A stretch of 60,176 nt of DNA from Saccoglossus kowalevskii (lineage: Eukaryota > Hemichordata > Enteropneusta > Harrimaniidae): NCBI RefSeq assembly GCF_000003605.2, contig NW_003133919.1, positions 1 to 60,176 of the forward strand, read 5' to 3'. The position numbers were made by a program, and so were the translations under genes. The notes beneath the pieces were generated by a model. That model saw nothing but the letters and a program-made list of their open reading frames with translations. It had not been told where the DNA came from and did not search any database. This document shows positions 19,990 through 31,455 of this stretch, in pieces. Each line of letters starts with the position of its first letter. The stretch's first letter is position 1.

Positions 19990-20061
19990 GCCGTGATAGT
20001 CTAGTGGTTAGGACATTACGTTGTGGCCGCAATAACCCAGGTTCGAATCCTGGTCTGGGCA
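19990..20061 (+). tRNA. tRNA-His (GTG), class B-like
   Basis: A29·C41 instead of C29, G4·G69, and A9 in the A box. Confidence 0.62.
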
Positions 20062-20249
20062 GATTGTGCTATATGTAGTTCTTGTTGTTTTGAGTCGTAT
20101 TTTGGTATTCTACATTCAATTCCATTTCAGAGTAACAGATTTGCAAACATAATCACGCAGTCATCATTAACTGTAGATTAATGCAAGATCAATGCACTAT
20201 ACATATTCGTCGCTTACTGAGTAGCACGAAATTCGAACATGACTGGCTA

Positions 20250-20321
20250 GCCGTGATCGTCTTGTGGTTAGGACATTGCGTTGTGCCCGCAATAACCCAG
20301 GCTCGAATCCTGGTCTGGGCA
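20250..20321 (+). tRNA. tRNA-His (GTG), class G with G69
   Basis: C37, C54 in the B box (GGCTCGAATCC), and G4·G69. Confidence 0.62.
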
Positions 20322-20510
20322 GATTGTGCTATATGTAGTTCTTGTTGTTTTGAGTCGTATTTTGGTATTCTACATTCAATTCCATTTCAGAGTAACAGGT
20401 TAGCAAACATAATCACGCAGTCATCATAAACTGTAGATTAAATGCAAGATCAATGCACTATACATATTCGTCGCTTCATGAGAAGCACGTAATTCGAACA
20501 TGACTGCCTT

Positions 20511-20582
20511 GCCGTGATCGTCTAGTGGTTAGGACATTTCGTTGTGGCCTCAATAACCCAGGTTCGAATCCTGGTCTCGGCA
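20511..20582 (+). tRNA. tRNA-His (GTG), class C
   Basis: No further change. Confidence 0.67.
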
Positions 20583-20772
20583 GATTGTGCGTTATGTCGT
20601 TGTTTTGTTGTTTTGAGTCGTATTTTGGAATTCTACATTCAATTCCATTTCAGGGTAACAGATTTGCAAACATAATCACGCAGTCATCATAAACTGTAGA
20701 TTAATGCAAGATCAGTGCACTATACATATTCGTCGCTTACTGAGTAGCACGAAATTCGAACATGACTGGCTA

Positions 20773-20844
20773 GCCGTGATCGTCTAGTGGTTAGGACATT
20801 GCGTTGTGGCCGCAATAACCCAGGTTCTAATCCTGGTCTCGGCA
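20773..20844 (+). tRNA. tRNA-His (GTG), U57 variant
   Basis: T loop TTCTAAT loses the purine at 57 and damages the B box; stems as class A. Confidence 0.75.
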
Positions 20845-21033
20845 GAATGTGCTATATGTAGATCTTGTTGTTTTGAGTCGTAATTTGGGATTCTACATTC
20901 AATTCCATTTCAGAGTCACAGGTTACGAAACATAATCACGCAGTCATCGTAAACTGCCGATTAAATGCAAGATCAATGCACTATACATATTCGTCACTTA
21001 CTGAATAGCACGTAATTCGAACATGACTGGCTA

Positions 21034-21105
21034 GCCGTGATCGTCTAGTGGTTAGGACATTGCGTTGTGGCCGCAATAACCCAGGTTCGAATCCTGGTCT
21101 CGGCA
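21034..21105 (+). tRNA. tRNA-His (GTG), consensus
   Basis: Class A. Confidence 0.95.
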
Positions 21106-21288
21106 AATTGTGCGATATGTTGTTGTTTTGAGTCGCATTTTGGAATTCTACATTCAATTCCATTTCAGGGTAACAGATTTGCAAACATAATCACGCAGTC
21201 ATCATAAACTGTAGATTAAATGCAAGATCAATGCACTATACTTATTCGTCGCTTACTGAGTAACACTTGATCTGAACTTGACTGGCTA

Positions 21289-21360
21289 GTCGTGATCGTC
21301 TAGTGGTTAGGACATTCCGTTGTGGCCGCAATAACCCAGGTTCGAATCCTGGTCTGGGCA
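21289..21360 (+). tRNA. tRNA-His (GTG), class B
   Basis: With U2·G71. Confidence 0.68.
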
Positions 21361-21549
21361 GATTGTGCTATATGTAGTTCTTGTTGTTTTGAGTAGCATT
21401 TTGGAATTCTACATTCAATTCCATTTCAGGGTAACAGATTTGCAAACATAATCACGCAGTCATCATAAACTGTAGATTAAATGCAAGATCAATGCACTAT
21501 ACTTATTCGTCGCTTACTGAGTAACACTTGATCCGAACTTGACTGGCTA

Positions 21550-21621
21550 GTCGTGATTGTCTAGTGGTTAGGACATTCCGTTGTGGCCGCAATAACCCAG
21601 GTTCGAATCCTGGTCTGGGCA
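21550..21621 (+). tRNA. tRNA-His (GTG), class B
   Basis: With U2·G71 and U9. Confidence 0.66.
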
Positions 21622-21810
21622 GATTGTGCTATATGTAGTTCTTGTTATTTTGAGTCGTATTTTGGTATTCTACATTCAATTCCATTTCAGAGTAACAGGT
21701 TACGAAACATAATCACACAGTCACCATAAACTGCAGATTAAATACAAGATCAATGCACTATACATATTCGTCGCTTCATGAGAAGCACGTAATTCGAACA
21801 TGACTGCCTT

Positions 21811-21882
21811 GCCGTGATCGTCTAGTGGTTAGGACATTTCGTTGTGGCCTCAATAACCCAGGTTCGAATCCTGGTCTCGGCA
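21811..21882 (+). tRNA. tRNA-His (GTG), class C
   Basis: No further change. Confidence 0.67.
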
Positions 21883-22072
21883 GATTGTGCGTTATGTTTT
21901 GTTTTGTTGTTTTGAGTCGTATTTTGGGATTCTACATTCAATTCTTTTCCAGGGTAACAGATTAGCAAACATAATCACGCAGTCATCATAAACTGCAGAT
22001 TAAATGCAAGATCAATGCACTATACTTATTCGTCGCTTACTAAGTAACACTTGATCCGAACTTGACTGGCTA

Positions 22073-22144
22073 GTCGTGATCGACTAGTGGTTAGGACATT
22101 CCGTTGCGGCCGCAATAACCCAGGTTCGAATCCTGGTCTCGGCA
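22073..22144 (+). tRNA. tRNA-His body with Arg anticodon (GCG)
   Basis: GCG at 22106-22108; same changes as 17642. Confidence 0.6.
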
Positions 22145-22331
22145 GATTGTGCGATATGTAGTTCTTGTTGTTTTGAGTCGTATTTTGGAATTCTACATTC
22201 AATTCCATTTCAGGGTAACAGATTTGCAAACATAATCACGCAGTCATCATAAACTGTAGATTAATGCAAGATCAATGCACTTACTTTTTTGTCGCTTACT
22301 GAGTAGCACGTAATTCGAACATGGCTGGCTA

Positions 22332-22403
22332 GGCGTGATCGTCCAGTGGTTAGGTCATTGCGTTGTGGCCGCAATAACCCAGACTCGAATCCTGGTCTCT
22401 GCA
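22332..22403 (+). tRNA. tRNA-His (GTG), class G2, decayed
   Basis: Also C54 and C3·U70. Confidence 0.48.
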
Positions 22404-22591
22404 GATTGTGCGATATGTCGTTGTTTTGTTTTGATTCGTATTTTTGAATTCTACATTCAATTCTATTCCAGGGTAACAGGTTAGCAAACATAATCACGCA
22501 GTCATCATAAACTTTAGATTAAATGCAAGATCAATGCACTATACATATTCGTCACTTACTGAGTAGCACGAAATTCGAACATGACTGGCTA

Positions 22592-22663
22592 GCCGTGATC
22601 GTCTAGTGGTTAGGACATTGCGTTGTGCCCGCAATAACCCAGGCTCGAATCCTGGTCTGGGCA
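22592..22663 (+). tRNA. tRNA-His (GTG), class G with G69
   Basis: C37, C54 and G4·G69. Confidence 0.62.
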
Positions 22664-22852
22664 GATTGTGCTATATGTAGTTCTTGTTGTTTTGAGTCGT
22701 ATTTTGGTATTCTACATTCAATTCCATTTCAGAGTAACAGGTTAGCAAACATAATCACGCAGTCATCATAAACTGTAGATTAAATGCAAGATCAATGCAC
22801 TATACATATTCGTCGCTTCATGAGAAGCACGTAATTCGAACATGACTGCCTT

Positions 22853-22924
22853 GCCGTGATCGTCTAGTGGTTAGGACATTTCGTTGTGGCCTCAATAACC
22901 CAGGTTCGAATCCTGGTCTCGGCA
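22853..22924 (+). tRNA. tRNA-His (GTG), class C
   Basis: No further change. Confidence 0.67.
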
Positions 22925-23114
22925 GATTGTGCGTTATGTCGTTGTTTTGTTGTTTTGAGTCGTATTTTGGAATTCTACATTCAATTCCATTTCAGGGTAA
23001 CAGATTTGCAAACATAATCACGCAGTCATCATAAACTGTAGATTAATGCAAGATCAGTGCACTATACATATTCGTCGCTTACTGAGTAGCACGAAATTCG
23101 AACATGACTGGCTA

Positions 23115-23186
23115 GCCGTGATCGTCTAGTGGTTAGGACATTGCGTTGTGGCCGCAATAACCCAGGTTCGAATCCTGGTCTCGGCA
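23115..23186 (+). tRNA. tRNA-His (GTG), consensus
   Basis: Class A. Its counterpart at 20773 carries U57. Confidence 0.95.
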
Positions 23187-23375
23187 GATTGTGCTATATG
23201 TAGATCTTGTTGTTTTGAGTCGTAATTTGGGATTCTACATTCAATTCCATTTCAGAGTCACAGGTTACGAAACATAATCACGCAGTCATCGTAAACTGCC
23301 GATTAAATGCAAGATCAATGCACTATACATATTCGTCACTTACTGAATAGCACGTAATTCGAACATGACTGGCTA

Positions 23376-23447
23376 GCCGTGATCGTCTAGTGGTTAGGAC
23401 ATTGCGTTGTGGCCGCAATAACCCAGGTTCGAATCCTGGTCTCGGCA
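23376..23447 (+). tRNA. tRNA-His (GTG), consensus
   Basis: Class A. Confidence 0.95.
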
Positions 23448-23630
23448 AATTGTGCGATATGTTGTTGTTTTGAGTCGCATTTTGGAATTCTACATTCAAT
23501 TCCATTTCAGGGTAACAGATTTGCAAACATAATCACGCAGTCATCATAAACTGTAGATTAAATGCAAGATCAATGCACTATACTTATTCGTCGCTTACTG
23601 AGTAACACTTGATCTGAACTTGACTGGCTA

Positions 23631-23702
23631 GTCGTGATCGTCTAGTGGTTAGGACATTCCGTTGTGGCCGCAATAACCCAGGTTCGAATCCTGGTCTGGG
23701 CA
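23631..23702 (+). tRNA. tRNA-His (GTG), class B
   Basis: With U2·G71. Confidence 0.68.
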
Positions 23703-23891
23703 GATTGTGTTATATGTAGTTCTTGTTGTTTTGAGTCGCATTTTGGAATTCTACATTCAATTCCATTTCAGGGTAACAGATTTGCAAACATAATCACGCA
23801 GTCATCATATACTGTAGATTAAATGCAAGATCAATGCACTATACTTTTTCGTCGCTTACTGAGTAACACTTGATGCGAACTTGACTGGCTA

Positions 23892-23963
23892 GTCGTGATC
23901 GTCTAGTGGTTAGGACATTCCGTTGTGGCCGCAATAACCCAGGTTCGAATCCTAGTCTGGGCA
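23892..23963 (+). tRNA. tRNA-His (GTG), class B
   Basis: With U2·G71 and C50·A64. Confidence 0.6.
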
Positions 23964-24152
23964 GATTGTGCTATATGTAGTTCTTGTTGTTTTGAGTCGT
24001 ATTTTGGTATTCTACATTCAATTCCATTTCAGAGTAACAGGTTACGAAACATAATCACTCAGTCATCATAAACTGCGGATTAAATGCAAGATCAATGCAC
24101 TATACATATTCGTCACTTACTGAATAGCACGTAATTCGAACATGACTGGCTA

Positions 24153-24224
24153 GCCGTGATCGTCTAGTGGTTAGGACATTGCGTTGTGCCCGCAATAACC
24201 CAGGTTCGAATCCTGGTCTCGGCA
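24153..24224 (+). tRNA. tRNA-His (GTG), class G
   Basis: C37 only. Confidence 0.8.
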
Positions 24225-24413
24225 GATTGTGCGATATGTAGTTCTTGTTGTTTTGAGTCGTATTTTGGGATTCTACATTCAATTCCATTTCAGAGTAACA
24301 GGTTACGAAACATAATCACGCAGTCATCATAAACTGCAGATTAAATGCAAGATCAATGCACTATACTTATTCGTCGCTTACTGAGTAGCACGATATCCGA
24401 ACATGACTGGCTA

Positions 24414-24484
24414 GCCGTGATCGTCTAGTGGTAGGACATTGCGTTGTGCCCGCAATAACCCAGGCTCGAATCCTGGTCTGGGCA
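24414..24484 (+). tRNA. tRNA-His (GTG), class G with G69, 71 nt
   Basis: One T is missing from the D loop; C37, C54 and G4·G69. Confidence 0.58.
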
Positions 24485-24673
24485 GATTGTGCTATATGTA
24501 GTTCTTGTTGTTTTGAGTCGTATTTTGGTATTCTACATTCAATTCCATTTCAGAGTAACAGGTTAGCAAACATAATCACGCAGTCATCATAAACTGTAGA
24601 TTAAATGCAAGATCAATGCACTATACATATTCGTCGCTTCATGAGAAGCACGTAATTCGAACATGACTGCCTT

Positions 24674-24745
24674 TCCGTGATCGTCTAGTGGTTAGGACAT
24701 TTCGTTGTGGCCTCAATAACCCAGGTTCGAATCCTGGTCTCGGCA
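24674..24745 (+). tRNA. tRNA-His (GTG), class C with U1
   Basis: U1·C72 added to class C. Confidence 0.58.
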
Positions 24746-24935
24746 GATTGTGCGTTATGTTTTGTTTTGTTGTTTTGAGTCGTATTTTGGGATTCTACAT
24801 TCAATTCTTTTCCAGGGTAACAGGTGAGCAAACATAATCACGCAGTCATCATAAACTGCAGATTAAATGCAATATCAATGCACTATACTTATTCGTCGCT
24901 TACTGAGTAGCACGATATCCGAACATGGCTGGCTA

Positions 24936-25007
24936 GCCGTGATCGTCTAGTGGTTAGGTCATTGTGTTGTGGCCGCAATAACCCAGATTCGAATCCTGGT
25001 CTCGGTA
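24936..25007 (+). tRNA. tRNA-His (GTG), class D with U24
   Basis: Also U30·G40 and G1·U72 wobbles. Confidence 0.62.
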
Positions 25008-25195
25008 GATTGTGCGATAAGTCGTTGTTTTGTTTTGATTCGTATTTTTGAATTCTACATTCAATTCTATTCCAGGGTAACAGGTTAACAAACATAATCA
25101 CGCAGTCATCATAAACTTTAGATTAAATGCAAGATCAATGCACTATACTTATTGGTCGCTTACTGCGTAACACGAAATCCGAATATGACTGGCTC

Positions 25196-25267
25196 GCCGT
25201 GATCGTCTAGTGGTTAGGGCATTGCGTTGTGGCCGCAATAACCCAGGTTGGAATCCTGGTCTCGGCT
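25196..25267 (+). tRNA. tRNA-His (GTG), variant
   Basis: G56 in the T loop damages the B box, and the discriminator is U73; stems as class A. Confidence 0.65.
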
Positions 25268-25457
25268 GATAGTGCGTTATGTTTTGTTTTGTTGTTTTGA
25301 GTCGTATTTTGGGATTCTACATTCAATTCTTTTCCAGGGTAACAGGTGAGCAAACATAATCACACAGTCATCATAAACTTTAGATTAAATGCAAGATCAA
25401 TGCACTATACTTATTCGTCGCTTACTGAGTAACACTTGATCTGAACATGACTGGCTA

Positions 25458-25529
25458 GCCGTGATCGTCTAGTGGTTAGGACATTCCGTTGTGGCCGCAA
25501 TAACCCAGGTTCGAATCCTGGTCTGGGCA
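25458..25529 (+). tRNA. tRNA-His (GTG), class B
   Basis: No further change. Confidence 0.7.
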
Positions 25530-25718
25530 GATTGTGCTATATGTAGTTCTTGTTGTTTTGAGTCGTATTTTGGTATTCTACCTTCAATTCCATTTCAGAG
25601 TAACAGGTTACGATACATAATCACGCAGTCGTCATAAACTGCAGATTAAATGCAAGATCAATGCACTATACTTATTCGTCACTTACTGAATAGCACGTAA
25701 TTCGAACATGACTGGCTA

Positions 25719-25790
25719 GCCGTGATCGTCTAGTGGTTAGGACATTGCGTTGTGCCCGCAATAACTTTGGTTCGAATCCTGGTCTCGGCA
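25719..25790 (+). tRNA. tRNA-His (GTG), class G/F mixed
   Basis: C37 and T stem TTTGG/CCTGG, combining class G and class F features. Confidence 0.65.
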
Positions 25791-25981
25791 GATTGTGCGT
25801 TATGTCGTTGTTTTGTTGTTTTGAGTCGTATTTTGGGATTCTACATTCAATTCTTTTCCAAAGTAACAGATTAGCAAACATAATCACGTAGTCATCATAA
25901 ACTGCAGATTAAATGCAAGATCAATGCACTATACTTATTGGTCGCTTACTGCGTAACACGAAATCCGAATATGACTGGCTC

Positions 25982-26053
25982 GCCGTGATCGTCTAGTGGT
26001 TAGGGCATTGCGTTGTGGCCGCAATAACACAGGTTCGAATGCTGGACTCGGCA
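25982..26053 (+). tRNA. tRNA-His (GTG), class E
   Basis: Also A7·A66. Confidence 0.52.
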
Positions 26054-26241
26054 GATTGTGCGATATGTAGTTCTTGTTGTTTTGGTCGTATTTTGGGATT
26101 CTACATTCAATTCTTTTCCAGGGTAACAGGTGAGCAAACATAATCACGCAGTCATCATAAACTGCAGATTAAATGCAATATCAATGCACTATACTTATTC
26201 GTCGCTTACTGAGTAGCACGATATCCGAACATGGCTGGATA

Positions 26242-26313
26242 GCCGTGATCGTCTAGTGGTTAGGTCATTGCGTTGTGGCCGCAATAATCCAGATTCGAAT
26301 CCTGGTCTCGGCA
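26242..26313 (+). tRNA. tRNA-His (GTG), class D with U24
   Basis: Variable loop TAAT, as at 19730. Confidence 0.68.
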
Positions 26314-26501
26314 GATTGTGCGATATGTCGTTGTTTTGTTTTGATTCGTGTTTTTGAATTCTACATTCAATTCTATTCCAGGGTAACAGATTAGCAAACA
26401 TAATCACGCAGTCATCACAAACTTTAGATTAAATGCAAGATCAATGCACTATACTTATTCGTCGCTTACTGAGTAACACTTGATCCGAACATGACTGGCT
26501 A

Positions 26502-26573
26502 GCCGTGATCGTCTAGTGGTTAGGACATTCCGTTGTGGTCGCAATAACCCAGGTTCGAATCCTGATCTGGGCA
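26502..26573 (+). tRNA. tRNA-His (GTG), class B
   Basis: U38, and C49·A65. Confidence 0.6.
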
Positions 26574-26762
26574 GATTGTACTATATGTAGTTCTTGTTGT
26601 TTTGAGTCGTATTTTGGTATTCTACATTCAATTCTTTTCCAGGGTAACAGATTAGCAAACATAATCACGCAGTCATCATAAACTGCAGATTAAATGCAAG
26701 ATCAATGCACTATACTTATTGGTCGCTTAATGCGTAACACGAAATCAGAATATGACTGGCTC

Positions 26763-26834
26763 GCCGTGATCGTCTAGTGGTTAGGGCATTGCGTTGTGGC
26801 CGCAATAACACTGGTTCAAATGCTGGTCTCGGCA
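26763..26834 (+). tRNA. tRNA-His (GTG), class E, decayed
   Basis: Also U51·U63, and A57 in the T loop. Confidence 0.5.
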
Positions 26835-27023
26835 GATTGTGCGATATGTAGTTCTTGTTGTTTTGAGTCGTATTTTGGTATTCTACATTCAATTCCATTT
26901 CAGAGTAACAGGTTAGCAAACATAATCACGCAGTCATCATAAACTGTAGATTAAATGCATTATCAATGCACTATACTTATTCGTCGCTTACTGAGTAGCA
27001 CCTAATCAGAACATGACTGGTTG

Positions 27024-27095
27024 GTCGTGATCGTCTCGTGGATAGGATATTGCATTGTGAACGCAATAACCCAGGTTCGAATCCTGGTCTCGGCA
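27024..27095 (+). tRNA. tRNA-His (GTG), class H-like
   Basis: A31·C39 with A37 A38 as in class H, but the 3' acceptor strand is the consensus TCTCGGC. The base before G1 is G here, unlike other copies. Confidence 0.62.
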
Positions 27096-27285
27096 GATTG
27101 TGCGTTATGTCGTTGTTTTGTTGTTTTGAGTCGTATTTTGGAATTCTACATTCAATTCCATTTCAGGGTAACAGATTTGCAAACATAATCACGCAGTCAT
27201 CATAAACTGTAGATTAATGCAAGATCAGTGTACTATACATATTCGTCGCTTACTGAGTAGCACGAAATTCGAACATGACTGGCTA

Positions 27286-27357
27286 GCCGTGATCGTCTAG
27301 TGGTTAGGACATTGCGTTGTGGCCGCAATAACCCAGGTTCGAATCCTGGTCTCGGCA
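27286..27357 (+). tRNA. tRNA-His (GTG), consensus
   Basis: Class A. Confidence 0.95.
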
Positions 27358-27546
27358 GATTGTGCTATATGTAGATCTTGTTGTTTTGAGTCGTAATTTG
27401 GGATTCTACATTCAATTCCATTTCAGAGTCACAGGTTACGAAACATAATCACGCAGTCATCGTAAACTGCCGATTAAATGCAAGATCAATGCACTATACA
27501 TATTCGTCACTTACTGAATAGCACGTAATTCGAACATGACTGGCTA

Positions 27547-27618
27547 GCCGTGATCGTCTAGTGGTTAGGACATTGCGTTGTGGCCGCAATAACCCAGGTT
27601 CGAATCCTGGTCTCGGCA
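27547..27618 (+). tRNA. tRNA-His (GTG), consensus
   Basis: Class A, followed by a longer terminator zone with TTTTT. Confidence 0.95.
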
Positions 27619-27810
27619 AATTGTGCGATATGTTGTTTTTGTTGTTGTTTTGAGTCGCACTTTGGAATTCTACATTCAATTCCATTTCAGGGTAATAGAT
27701 TTGCAAACATAATCACGCAGTCATCATAAACTGTAGATTAAATGCAAGATCAATGCACTATACTTATTCGTCGCTTACTGAGTAACACTTGATCTGAACT
27801 TGACTGGCTA

Positions 27811-27882
27811 GTCGTGATCGTCTAGTGGTTAGGACATTCCGTTGTGGCCGCAATAACCCAGGTTCGAACCCTGGTCTGGGCA
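27811..27882 (+). tRNA. tRNA-His (GTG), class B
   Basis: With U2·G71, and C60 in the T loop. Confidence 0.66.
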
Positions 27883-28071
27883 GATTGTGCTATATGTAGT
27901 TCTTGATGTTTTGAGTCGCATTTTGGAATTCTACATTCAATTCCATTTCAGGGTAACAGATTTGCAAACATAATCACGCAGTCATCATAAACTGTAGATT
28001 AAATGCAAGATCAATGCACTATACTTTTTCGTCGCTTACTGAGTAACACTTGATCCGAACTTGACTGGCTA

Positions 28072-28143
28072 GTCGTGATCGTCTAGTGGTTAGGACATTC
28101 CGTTGTGGCCGCAATAACCCAGGTTCAAATCCTGGTCTGGGCA
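28072..28143 (+). tRNA. tRNA-His (GTG), class B
   Basis: With U2·G71 and A57 (GGTTCAAATCC). Confidence 0.65.
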
Positions 28144-28332
28144 GATTGTGCTATATGTAGTTCTTGTTGTTTTGAGTCGTATTTTGGTATTCTACATTCA
28201 ATTCCATTTCAGAGTAACAGGTTACGAAACATAATCACACAGTCACCATAAACTGCAGATTAAATGCAAGATCAATGCACTATACATATTCGTCGCTTCA
28301 TGAGAAGCACGTAATTCGAACATGACTGCCTT

Positions 28333-28404
28333 GCCGTGATCGTCTAGTGGTTAGGACATTTCGTTGTGGCCTCAATAACCCAGGTTCGAATCCTGGTCTC
28401 GGCA
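28333..28404 (+). tRNA. tRNA-His (GTG), class C
   Basis: No further change. Confidence 0.67.
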
Positions 28405-28594
28405 GATTGTGCGTTATGTTTTGTTTTGTTGTTTTGAGTCGTATTTTGGGATTCTACATTCAATTCTTTTCCAGGGTAACAGATTAGCAAACATAATCAC
28501 GCAGTCATCATAAACTGCAGATTAAATGCAAGATCAATGCACTATACTTATTCGTCGCTTACTGAGTAACACTTGATCCGAACTTGACTGGCTA

Positions 28595-28666
28595 GTCGTG
28601 ATCGACTAGTGGTTAGGACATTCCGTTGCGGCCGCAATAACCCAGGTTCGAATCCTGGTCTCGGCA
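28595..28666 (+). tRNA. tRNA-His body with Arg anticodon (GCG)
   Basis: GCG at 28628-28630; same changes as 17642. Confidence 0.6.
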
Positions 28667-28853
28667 GATTGTGCGATATGTAGTTCTTGTTGTTTTGAGT
28701 CGTATTTTGGAATTCTACATTCAATTCCATTTCAAGGTAACAGATTTGCAAACATAATCACGCAGTCATCATAAACTGTAGATTAATGCAAGATCAATGC
28801 ACTTACTTTTTTGTCGCTTACTGAGTAGCACGTAATTCGAACATGGCTGGCTA

Positions 28854-28925
28854 GGCGTGATCGTCCAGTGGTTAGGTCATTGCGTTGTGGCCGCAATAAC
28901 CCAGACTCGAATCCTGGTCTCTGCA
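28854..28925 (+). tRNA. tRNA-His (GTG), class G2, decayed
   Basis: Also C54 and C3·U70. Confidence 0.48.
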
Positions 28926-29113
28926 GATTGTGCGATATGTCGCTGTTTTGTTTTGATTCGTATTTTTGAATTCTACATTCAATTCTATTCCAGGGTAACA
29001 GGTTAGCAAACATAATCACGCAGTCATCATAAACTTTAGATTAAATGCAAGATCAATGCACTATACATCTTCGTCGCTTACTGAGTAACACTTGATCCGA
29101 ACATGACTGGCTA

Positions 29114-29185
29114 GCCGTGATCGTCTAGTGGTTAGGACATTCCGTTGTGGCCGCAATAACCCAGGTTAGAATCCTGGTCTGGGCA
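29114..29185 (+). tRNA. tRNA-His (GTG), class B
   Basis: A56 replaces the conserved C of the T loop and B box. Confidence 0.6.
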
Positions 29186-29374
29186 GATTGTACTATATGT
29201 AGTTCTTGTTGTTTTGAGTCGTATTTTGGTATTCTACATTCAATTCCATTTCAGAGTAACAGGTTACGAAACATAATCACTCAGTCATCATAAACTGCGG
29301 ATTAAATGCAAGATCAATGCACTATACATATTCGTCACTTACTGAATAGCACGTAATTCGAACATGACTGGCTA

Positions 29375-29446
29375 GCCGTGATCGTCTAGTGGTTAGGACA
29401 TTGCGTTGTGCCCGCAATAACCCAGGTTCGAAACCTGGTCTCGGCA
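29375..29446 (+). tRNA. tRNA-His (GTG), class G
   Basis: C37 and A60. Confidence 0.77.
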
Positions 29447-29624
29447 GATTGTGCGATATGTAGTTCTTGTTGTTTTGAGTCGTCTTTTGGGATTCTACAT
29501 TCAATTCCATTTCAGAGCAACAGGTTACGAAACATAATCACACAGTCATCATTAAATGCAAGATCAATGCACTATACATATTCGACGCTTCCTGAGTAGC
29601 ACGTAATTCGAACATGACTGGCTA

Positions 29625-29696
29625 GCCGTGAACGTCTAGTGGTTAGGACATTGCGTTGTGGCCGCAATAACCTTTGTTCGAATCCTGGTCTCGGCA
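29625..29696 (+). tRNA. tRNA-His (GTG), class F with A8
   Basis: T stem CTTTG adds U52·C62, and A8 replaces the conserved U8. Confidence 0.58.
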
Positions 29697-29887
29697 GATT
29701 GTGCGTTATGTCGTTGTTTTGTTGTTTTGAGTCGTATTATGGGATTCTACATTCAATTTTATTCCAGGGTAACAGATTAGCAAACATAATCACGCAGTCA
29801 TCATAAACTGCAGATTAAATGCAAGATCAATGCACTATACTTATTGGTCGCTTAATGCGTAACACGAAACCCGAATATGACTGGCTC

Positions 29888-29959
29888 GCCGTGATCGTCT
29901 AGTGGTTAGGGCATTGCCTTGTGGCCGCAATAACACAGGTTCGAATGCTGGTCTCGGCA
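29888..29959 (+). tRNA. tRNA-His (GTG), class E
   Basis: Also C31·C39. Confidence 0.53.
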
Positions 29960-30148
29960 GATTGTGCGATATGTAGTTCTTGTTGTTTTGAGTCGTATTT
30001 TGGTATTCTACATTCAATTTCATTTCAGAGTAACAGGTTAGCAAACATAATCACGCAGTCATCATAAACTGTAGATTAAATGCATTATCAATGCACTATA
30101 CATATTCGACGCTTCCTGAGTAGCACGTAATTCGAACATGACTGGCTA

Positions 30149-30220
30149 GCCGTGAACGTCTAGTGGTTAGGACATTGCGTTGTGGCCGCAATAACCTTTG
30201 TTCGAATCCTGGTCTCGGCA
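30149..30220 (+). tRNA. tRNA-His (GTG), class F with A8
   Basis: Same as 29625. Confidence 0.58.
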
Positions 30221-30411
30221 GATTGTGCGTTATGTCGTTGTTTTGTTGTTTTGAGTCGTATTTTGGGATTCTACATTCAATTCTATTCCAGGGTAACAGA
30301 TTAGCAAACATAATCACGCAGTCATCATAAACTGCAGATTAAATGCAAGATCAATGCACTATACTTATTGGTCGCTTAATGCGTAACACGAAATCCGAAT
30401 ATGACTGGCTC

Positions 30412-30483
30412 GCCGTGATCGTCTAGTGGTTAGGGAATTGCGTTGTGGCCGCAATAACACAGGTTCGAATGCTGGTCTCGGCA
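30412..30483 (+). tRNA. tRNA-His (GTG), class E
   Basis: Also G10·A25 in the D stem. Confidence 0.53.
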
Positions 30484-30670
30484 GATTGTGCGATATGTAG
30501 TTCTTGTTGTTTTGAGTCGTATTTTGGAATTCTACATTCAATTCCATTTCAGGGTAACAGATTTGCAAACATAATCACGCAGTCATCATAAACTGTAGAT
30601 TAATGCAAGATCAATGCACTTACTTTTTTGTCGCTTACTGAGTAGCACGTAATTCGAACATGGCTGGCTA

Positions 30671-30742
30671 GGCGTGATCGTCCAGTGGTTAGGACATTGC
30701 GTTGTGGCCGCAATAACCCAGGTTCGAATCCTGGTCTCGGCA
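30671..30742 (+). tRNA. tRNA-His (GTG), chimera of G2 and A
   Basis: The 5' part is class G2 (GGCGTGA, TCCAGTGG) and the rest is class A with its 3' spacer. It looks like an exchange inside the gene. G2·G71 remains. Confidence 0.72.
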
Positions 30743-30934
30743 AATTGTGCGATATGTTGTTTTTGTTGTTGTTTTGAGTCGCATTTTGGAATTCTACATT
30801 CAATTCCATTTCAGGGTAACAGATTTGCAAACATAATCACGCAGTCATCATAAACTGTAGATTAAATGCAAGATCAATGCACTATACTTATTCGTCGCTT
30901 ACTGAGTAACACTTGATCCGAACTTGACTGGCTA

Positions 30935-31006
30935 GTCGTGATCGTCTAGTGGTTAGGACATTCCGTTGTGGCCGCAATAACCCAGGTTCGAATCCTGGTC
31001 TGGGCA
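30935..31006 (+). tRNA. tRNA-His (GTG), class B
   Basis: With U2·G71. Confidence 0.68.
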
Positions 31007-31195
31007 GATTGTGCAATATGTAGTTCTTGTTGTTTTGAGTCGTATTTTGGTATTCTACATTCAATTCCATTTCAGAGTAACAGGTTACGAAACATAATCA
31101 CACAGTCACCATAAACTGCAGATTAAATGCAAGATCAATGCACTATACATATTCGTCGCTTCATGAGAAGCACGTAATTCGAACATGACTGCCTT

Positions 31196-31267
31196 GCCGT
31201 GATCGTCTAGTGGTTAGGACATTTCGTTGTGGCCTCAATAACCCAGGTTCGAATCCTGGTCTCGGCA
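31196..31267 (+). tRNA. tRNA-His (GTG), class C
   Basis: No further change. Confidence 0.67.
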
Positions 31268-31455
31268 GATTGTGCCTTATGTTTTGTTTTGTTGTTTTGA
31301 GTCGTATTTTGGGATTCTACATTCAATTCTTTTCCAGGGTAACAGATTAGCAAACATAATCACGCAGTCATCATAAACTGTAGATTAATGCAAGATCAAT
31401 GCACTTACTTTTTTGTCGCTTACTGAGTAGCACGTAATTCGAACATGGCTGGCTA

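Larger units (their letters stand above)
19380..20640 (+). repeat. block duplicated at about 42336-43596 (offset 22956)
   Basis: Units 19469, 19730, 19990, 20250 and 20511 match 42425, 42686, 42946, 43206 and 43467 at exactly 22956 bp. Confidence 0.85.
27543..29511 (+). repeat. second copy of the 16.6-18.6 kb block
   Basis: Shares the GCG-anticodon unit with 17642. The same core also appears around 21.0-22.4 kb and 33.5-34.4 kb, so it has been copied at least three times. Confidence 0.8.
29580..31380 (+). repeat. block duplicated at about 32193-33990 (offset 2613-2617)
   Basis: Units 29625, 29888, 30149, 30412, 30671, 30935 and 31196 match 32238 through 33813. The offset grows by 4 at an insertion near 33171. 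Both copies carry the rare A8 and U52 changes. Confidence 0.85.
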
